Positions 58,320-64,000 of a stretch of DNA of 64,000 bases are shown in pieces. A program made the translations under genes and the position numbers. Every line of letters begins with the position of its first letter. Positions within the stretch are counted from its first letter, which is position 1. The DNA comes from Chelonoidis abingdonii. Taxonomy: Eukaryota; Chordata; Testudines; Testudinidae. The stretch spans positions 27,383,953 through 27,447,952 of the forward strand of contig NC_133770.1 in the NCBI RefSeq assembly GCF_003597395.2, given 5' to 3'. The notes under the pieces were generated by a model. The model did no database searches. It saw only the letters and a program-made list of their open reading frames with translations, and was not told the origin of the DNA.

Positions 58320-58570
58320 CTAATCCTGACTTGTGACGTTAGACAAATCACTTAAGGACTGATCCAAGCCCCACTGAAGACGATGAGAATCTTTCCATTA
58401 GCTTTGATGGGAGCTGAATGAATCACTTAATTTCAGCCTCCATTGCTCTATCTGTAAAACTGGGATAATGACACAGATTCTAGAGGGGAGTTGTGAATAA
58501 TTAATGTTCATAAGGAACTTTAGGATGAAATGTTTTATGGAAGTGCTAGACATCAATGTTATCACACCTG
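58320..58570 (+). repeat. MIR-type SINE interrupted by a palindromic unit
   Basis: 'cttgtgacgttagacaaatc' and 'tgctctatctgtaaaactgg' are MIR parts. Between them 58355-58425 carries 'ctgatccaagccccactgaa' and 'attagctttgatgggagctg', an inserted palindromic unit. Confidence 0.5.
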
Positions 58571-61375
58571 GGTCTGGTGGTTTAAAATGAATATTTCACC
58601 GTAAATTTTGTAAACAGTGCGTTATTATGATTCAGCCTATACGGAAGGAGAATGAAAATCTCAAATTGTTTCAGTGCATAACAGCAATTCCCAGTTACAG
58701 TGAAACCCTGTATATAGTGACACAACTTCACTGTTTACATCTTTTCAACATTTGTTGTAATAGGAACCTGCCCATGACTATAATTTTAACGATATGAATT
58801 TTGTCTCTTCTTTGCTCAGACGCTGGGAATGTACATCGCCTAAAACCAGCTCATTGATACTGAACAAATAGTGGATTAAGTGTGCCTCTTTTGTCTTCTC
58901 TCCTAAGCTGTGTGGGATCAAAGCTTTGTGCTTTGGTGCCATAGTTTAATGCTATTTTCATTTCAAATGCCAACATTTTACAAAATGAAATGAAGCAAAA
59001 AAAGGGTGTAAATTGTTTCAAATGTGTCATCCCAATAAGCTTTAAGGAGGTCTTGGAAAGATATCAGAAAACAATTGAATTGGGTTTGTTAATTTGGTTG
59101 GTTTCAACCCACTGCAAACCCAAACCACAAACCCACTATTTCAGAAACGGTAAATTAGACAGTTGTGACTGCTGATTGAATAGCAGGCCAGCAATTCCTA
59201 GAGATGCCCACCCACAAGTAGTTGTTACACTAGCCGTGATAGACAAGCAGCATAAGAAATAGGAAGTGACAATACTGCATATGAATAAAATTTACACAGG
59301 CATCTGCAGTGAATGATGATGGTCTGTTTCTACGCAATTAACTGTAAACAGCAAGCAAGCTGTGAACAATGGCAACACAAATTAGTTATTGCTTTTCTAT
59401 TCTGTAAACTTGTGCAAAAAGACATCTCTCACATTAGCCTACTTACTTGGAAGGTGCAGATTAAATTTAATCCTAAAAGGATTTGCATATCTATTATGGG
59501 GTGGGGCTATAAAATACCTGACCTGAAATGACACAATTGATATGACTTCTAGGAATTTGCTTATTGGAACGATAGCCCTTAGCAAAATGTGATGATTTTA
59601 CCTAATGCAGAGTATTTTTGATCTCCTCGGGCTGCTGCCTTTTCTAGTGCATCTGAGCACCCATACAGTAGATAGTCCAGTGGGTCTAGAAGCTTAAATA
59701 CCTATTCACTGAGTAAGGGAGAATAAGAAGGAAATGAATAAAAAAGCAGTGTGGAACTGGGTGACTTCTGCTGCTCTCTATCTTTCTCTAATTTGAAATG
59801 CTAGCAGGAAGCACTGTAATGATTATTTCTTCTAAACAGCTGGCACTTCAAACTTTTTTTCACACTGGGGAAAGCAAGTACATAACAGTTGGAAACCTAG
59901 GTGAATTCTCTCAGGGGTTTTCATTCCTGAGGGTAGCGTAATTATGTAATGGTACGGAAAGAACAAGATTAGAACATAAACTGCTTCCTGTTTGTGTCTG
60001 TTTTAGGGATTTTTTATTCTGAGGAGAACATGATGGGGACATTATATTTGTGTGTTATTATTTGCCAGCTTTCTAAAGCAATGCAAAGGAATTTAGGGAT
60101 AGTAAGGTATTTAAAATTTAGGAGTCAGGTCCTTAGCTGGTGTAAATTAACAAAATCAATGGAGTTATGATAATCTACAGGAGCAACACCTATCTCCAAA
60201 CATGCAATCCGCTTTTTGATTGGGTTTTGTTTACTTGTTGATTTAAGGAAGGAGAAGGTTAGTTAATTGAAATGAAATAAATGGGGGAAAGGGGGAAAAA
60301 GAGAATGGATGGATAGATGGGAGGAGATAGGTATCCCAAAGAGTAAAAAACCCCACAAACCTATTTGGGTAGATATGGGCAAAAAAAATGCTGAAATATG
60401 TAGATTCAGGTCAACCGAAACATTCCATAAATGTGTCAATTTCAGCAAATTGTTTCAACTGAAATGAAAGAAAAGAGGAAAAAATTCAGAAATGTCTAAA
60501 TGATATTTTTACTACTTTTCCATTTGCCAAAAATTCTGAAAAAAGTTGGTTTCGATTTGACCTCAGTCAATTCCCCCCTTTCTTCCCCTCCATATTTTGG
60601 AACTGGCAGGGAGCAAAAAAACACCAAAACCAATTATTCACACAGATCTAATTATAATACCATATTTAGGGTTGCAGTTCAGGTATTTTTTTGTACTCAA
60701 GCATATCTTGCTCAATTTTCTGCAGATGTTCTTTGGAGCTTGCAAAGTGCATATTCTGCATGACATGCAGCCCTTGAAATCTCAGAAATGTATGAGCACC
60801 TAAAGAGAACCAGATGAGATTTGATCACACAGCATACCAGGAATTTCAGAGAAGATTTTTGGAATTCTCTTGGAAAAGTTAATATTAGGAAGGCAAGTAA
60901 ATGTCCCACAGGTGGCTGATTGCTCTCTATTCTACAGCGGGGGGCGGTGAGGAGAGGGGGAAATATAATGGGTAGGGGGAAATTTCATTGTACTTTGTTC
61001 ACCAGGTTTCTTTTTCCACCTACAAATTGCAGTGCAAGAGACTCAAAAGAGTGAAGTGGTGTATTCTGAGAGTTTGGTTTTGTTCTTGACTCTGAAACTT
61101 TCCCGAACACTGTCAGTCCTGTGTTCTGAATGAGGCAGGGCTACAGCTGAAAAAACAGTACATGTCAAAACCAGCTGAGACCTTCCCGTGTCTGTGATAT
61201 GCAGAACTTCATTGCAGTGATGACGCAACAAAGCTGTAATGTCAGCTGCTGTTGCCTAGCTGCTGCCTGGTAGCTCCCTAACATTCTGAGCTTAGAGAGA
61301 AGCAGAGGAAAGTTAGTATCATTGGTATCTGCAGAAGCAGATATAGTGTGTTAGAAAAGAGGGACAATGGAGATA
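58571..61375. other. non-coding stretch
   Basis: No gene. 60365-60620 carries AAAATTC/GAAA-rich sequence resembling a palindromic turtle repeat. The rest is unassigned. Confidence 0.35.
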
Positions 61376-61750
61376 GATGCAACAAGGGAGATGAATAAAG
61401 GTAAGTGCCACAAAGGGCTGCACATGGGGGACCACAAGGGATTGTTCAGAGAAGGAAGATGATGGACCGTGAGAGATCACATGGAGGAGGAGGTACCATG
61501 ATGCACTGGGTGTAGGAGGATGAGGAGGAGCTATGAGGGGTTGCATGGAGAGGAACTAATAAGTGGGACCATGAGGGATCACATGGAGGAGGAAGAGGGG
61601 TAATGAGGGACTGTGCAGAGGAGGAGGAAGAACCACAAATAATCGCATGGAGGAGAAGGATCACGATGGACCATACTGACAAGAAAGCAGTGTGTTCATG
61701 TGGGATCACTCAGGGGAGTAAGAGGAGGGATCATGAGGCGTAGGAGGATA
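61376..61750. repeat. degenerate minisatellite, units of about 35 bp
   Basis: Around nine to ten diverged units follow the pattern 'accatgagggatcacatgga' plus 'ggaggaagag'. Clear units begin near 61459, 61568, 61602, 61636 and 61702. The minus-strand open frames made of S/P/H-rich residues across it are by-products of the repeat. Confidence 0.65.
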
Positions 61751-63440
61751 GATGAACAAAAGTAGGTGTCATCAGGTCTGAGTGTCAAGGGAAGGATTTT
61801 GAGATTTAGGAGAGAAAAGGTTGTAGGGATGAGAAGTGTCACTGAGAGAGCTTCCCAGTGGATGTCTAAAGCTTCATTTCCTTATGTCTAAAATAACCCT
61901 GATACCATCAGGTAAAGTGGGACAGGACAGACTGCCATAGGCTAGGGAAGGGCTTAATAGAGTTTCCTTATGTTGGTTGAGGGCCATCTCCTGTGGTTTG
62001 CTCTGCAGACCTGGGAGTTGACTGGCATGGTGACTGAACCAAACAGCACTACAGAGTCCCCCTGCTCCCCAATCACAGCTCTGCAGGCAACAATCTGGCT
62101 TTGTTTTATTGGAGTGTTGGGTTCTTCATTGTGTGTGTGAAATGAATTCCACCAAGCCAGGGGTTCGATGCAGGTGATGAGCACGGGGTCCGGTGAACAA
62201 TCTCCACCTCAAACCGAGATGCAGGCAGCAGTGCAGTCACTAGCTGCAGTGCAGCCACCAGCAGCTACTACAGCAGCTCATGGGCTGGAATAGTGTTCCC
62301 AGTACCTCTACTGTGTAACCACCTAATTACGGATTTCTTGGCCCATCTGCATCACTGCCCTCTACAGCACATAGGGAATCAGGTGACTCCCTGTGTAGCC
62401 TCCAAAGCCCCACTTCACTGTAGCATGGAAGGTCTTTGTACAAACCTGAGCACCAGGTGAATTTCAAACAATATCTTCAATATATCCTATATTTATTATG
62501 CTGGATACAAAATACTACATTAAAAGAACCTTATTAAGGTTACAAAGTCAAATACTCAAAAGTTGGAAGATGACAGGATTAAAGTTGCCCATGCAACCTT
62601 CATGTGGCCCCTTTGCAAGCATTATGATACAGTATAATCCATGGAAGGTTTTGATTTTGCCAAATTGCTATTTTCATCAGAAAAATGTGCAGTCAGAAAT
62701 GTTCTGACCAGTGCCATTGTCATCCTGGATGTGGATCAGCACTAGAGGGGAAGGAAACATGCACTTTGCCAGTGGATTTCATAGACATTTGTTGACAGTA
62801 GACAAATTACACATATAGTAATCAGAATGCCCTGTTTCAAGTAAATTCAATCCTAAACTCCATCTGCCATGGTACATAACAGGAGTTCTAGTAAAGTGCT
62901 TCATTCTCCCCTATTGGCCTGGCTCCTTGGACTTCCTACATCTCCCATGATGAACTGCAGTCGTCCTTCTGATGGAGCCATGTGGCATATCATGGGCATC
63001 GTGTTTTTTATCAATGCTTAAATCAGATTTAAAGAATGCCTTAAACTCTCAGTCATATTGGGCCAAATCAGTGCTGCTTTGCTGGGATAGCAAATCCTCT
63101 CCTGATTGGAGGTCCCCAACTTTCTGTCTTAAAATGAACTATCATTTATTTCAATGTTATTGTAATATATTAATAACAATACTAGGATTTAGCTAGTGGG
63201 AATATAATTAATCTTCTCAGATTTTTATACAAAAGTAGGTAGACTTTTAGACATATTAATGTTGATACATACCAACTACTTAATTACCTGACTAATCTAT
63301 TAAAATAAACTATTAATTTACAGGGTGATTAAACAGTTCAGTATACACAGTAGAATTAAATGCCATAGAGCACACTTAGTCATGTGTCTATATTATTAGG
63401 AGAGTGTATTTCTTGTACACAACAAAGAAGCAGTATATTC
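61751..63440. other. non-coding stretch
   Basis: No gene or well-kept repeat recognised. A short 'agcagtgcagtcactagctg'/'agtgcagccaccagcagcta' local duplication is present near 62226-62270. Confidence 0.35.
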
Positions 63441-63560
63441 CCATGGATAGTGCACTGGACTGGGACTAAAGAGAACTGTGTTCTTTTCCCAGCTCTGTAC
63501 TGATTTTATGTGTGACCTTGAGTGAGTCCTTGTACCTCTCAGTAACTGTGATGAATCTGC
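63440..63560 (+). repeat. MIR-type SINE head and core
   Basis: 'gcactggactgggactaaag' and 'gtgttcttttcccagctctg' form the tRNA-related head. 'gtgaccttgagtgagtcctt' is the core. The 3' end is lost. Confidence 0.6.
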
Positions 63561-63568
63561 TAAGCAGG

Positions 63569-64000
63569 GAAAAGACGGTTACTCACCTTTGTAACTGTTG
63601 TTCTTCGAGATGTGTTGCTCATATCCATTCCAATTAGGTGTGCACGCACTGTGTGCACGTTCGTCAGAGAAACTTTTACCCTAGCAACACTTGGTGGGCC
63701 GGCAGGTCGCCCCCTGGAGTGGCGCCACTATGGTGCCTGATATATACCCCTGCCGACCCAACCGCTCCTCAGTTCCTCCTTGCCGCCTATTCTGACAGTG
63801 GGGAAGGAGGGCGGGTGTGGACTATGGTGCCTGATATATACCCCTGCGACCAACCGCTCCTCAGTTCTTCTTACGCCCGTGTCGGTCGTTTGGAACAGTG
63901 GAGCGCAGCTTAGCTGACCTCCGCTTCCCTAGCTACTCGTAGTCTTGTGTATTTAGATATATAGTATAATCCTTTTATTTATCTATACTTATGCGTTTTT
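63569..64000. repeat. interspersed repeat with 94-bp internal duplication, runs off the window
   Basis: 'ggttactcacctttgtaact', 'gttgttcttcgagatgtgtt' and 'gctcatatccattccaatta' mark the start of a repeat I recall as common in turtles, class unknown to me. The segment from 63727 ('actatggtgcctgatatata') recurs at 63821, a 94-bp tandem duplication that includes a TATA-like 'gatatataccc'. The 91-codon frame 63638-63913 arises from the duplication. Confidence 0.55.

Noticed and set aside
61319..61709. S/P/H-rich minus-strand ORFs
   Set aside because: Low-complexity translation of a minisatellite.

Overview
This is vertebrate nuclear DNA, almost certainly from a cryptodiran turtle. The strongest marker is a tRNA-derived SINE with a CR1-type 3' tail at 31324-31511 (the tortoise Pol III/SINE). 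Around it are CR1 LINE copies of the turtle type, Penelope-like element tails, an RTE-like LINE, and several LTR and hAT-MITE families that I know as abundant in turtle genomes. I base the organism call on remembered repeat families, not on a search.

I find no host protein-coding gene, exon or functional RNA gene. The window reads as intergenic or deep intronic DNA: AT-rich, without CpG-island promoters (its only strongly GC-rich patches are two MITEs and LTRs), and with short ORFs that are chance or transposon remnants. Every recognisable protein similarity belongs to a retroelement.

Layout. 0-2.4 kb: a long, decayed CR1 on the plus strand with reverse transcriptase remnants and a foreign insert. 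4.0-5.1 kb: a Penelope-like tail and a 118-bp palindrome. 6.0-7.1 kb: an antisense solo LTR next to a Tx1-like LINE C-terminus. 11.96 kb: TG/GA microsatellite. 13.4-14.5 kb: two MITEs and an RTE-like 3' fragment. 20.0-24.5 kb: MIR, two palindromic MITEs (one split by an LTR), a second solo LTR, another MITE and a long antisense LTR. 25.2 kb: a 124-bp MITE. 30.1-33.5 kb: an LTR-like block, a Penelope-like 3' end, an antisense CR1 split by the tortoise SINE, then another LTR-like block. 33.6-35.2 kb: a 5'-inverted RTE-like LINE with an 11-bp target-site duplication. 36.0-37.4 kb: MITEs split by a 1.2-kb LTR. 39.3 and 47.5 kb: two 273-bp copies of one GC-rich hAT MITE in opposite orientation. 43.2-43.9 kb: CR1 C-terminus and a Penelope-like tail. 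49.2-56.4 kb: two LTRs of one family in opposite orientation, plus CR1 pieces and a MITE split by another LTR. 61.4 kb: degenerate minisatellite. 63.56 kb to the end: a repeat with a 94-bp internal duplication that runs off the window.

The main interest is in how the insertions are nested. At least three LTRs sit inside palindromic MITEs, a SINE sits inside a copy of its partner-type LINE, and one LINE shows a textbook twin-priming inversion. I found no evidence for an undescribed functional system.
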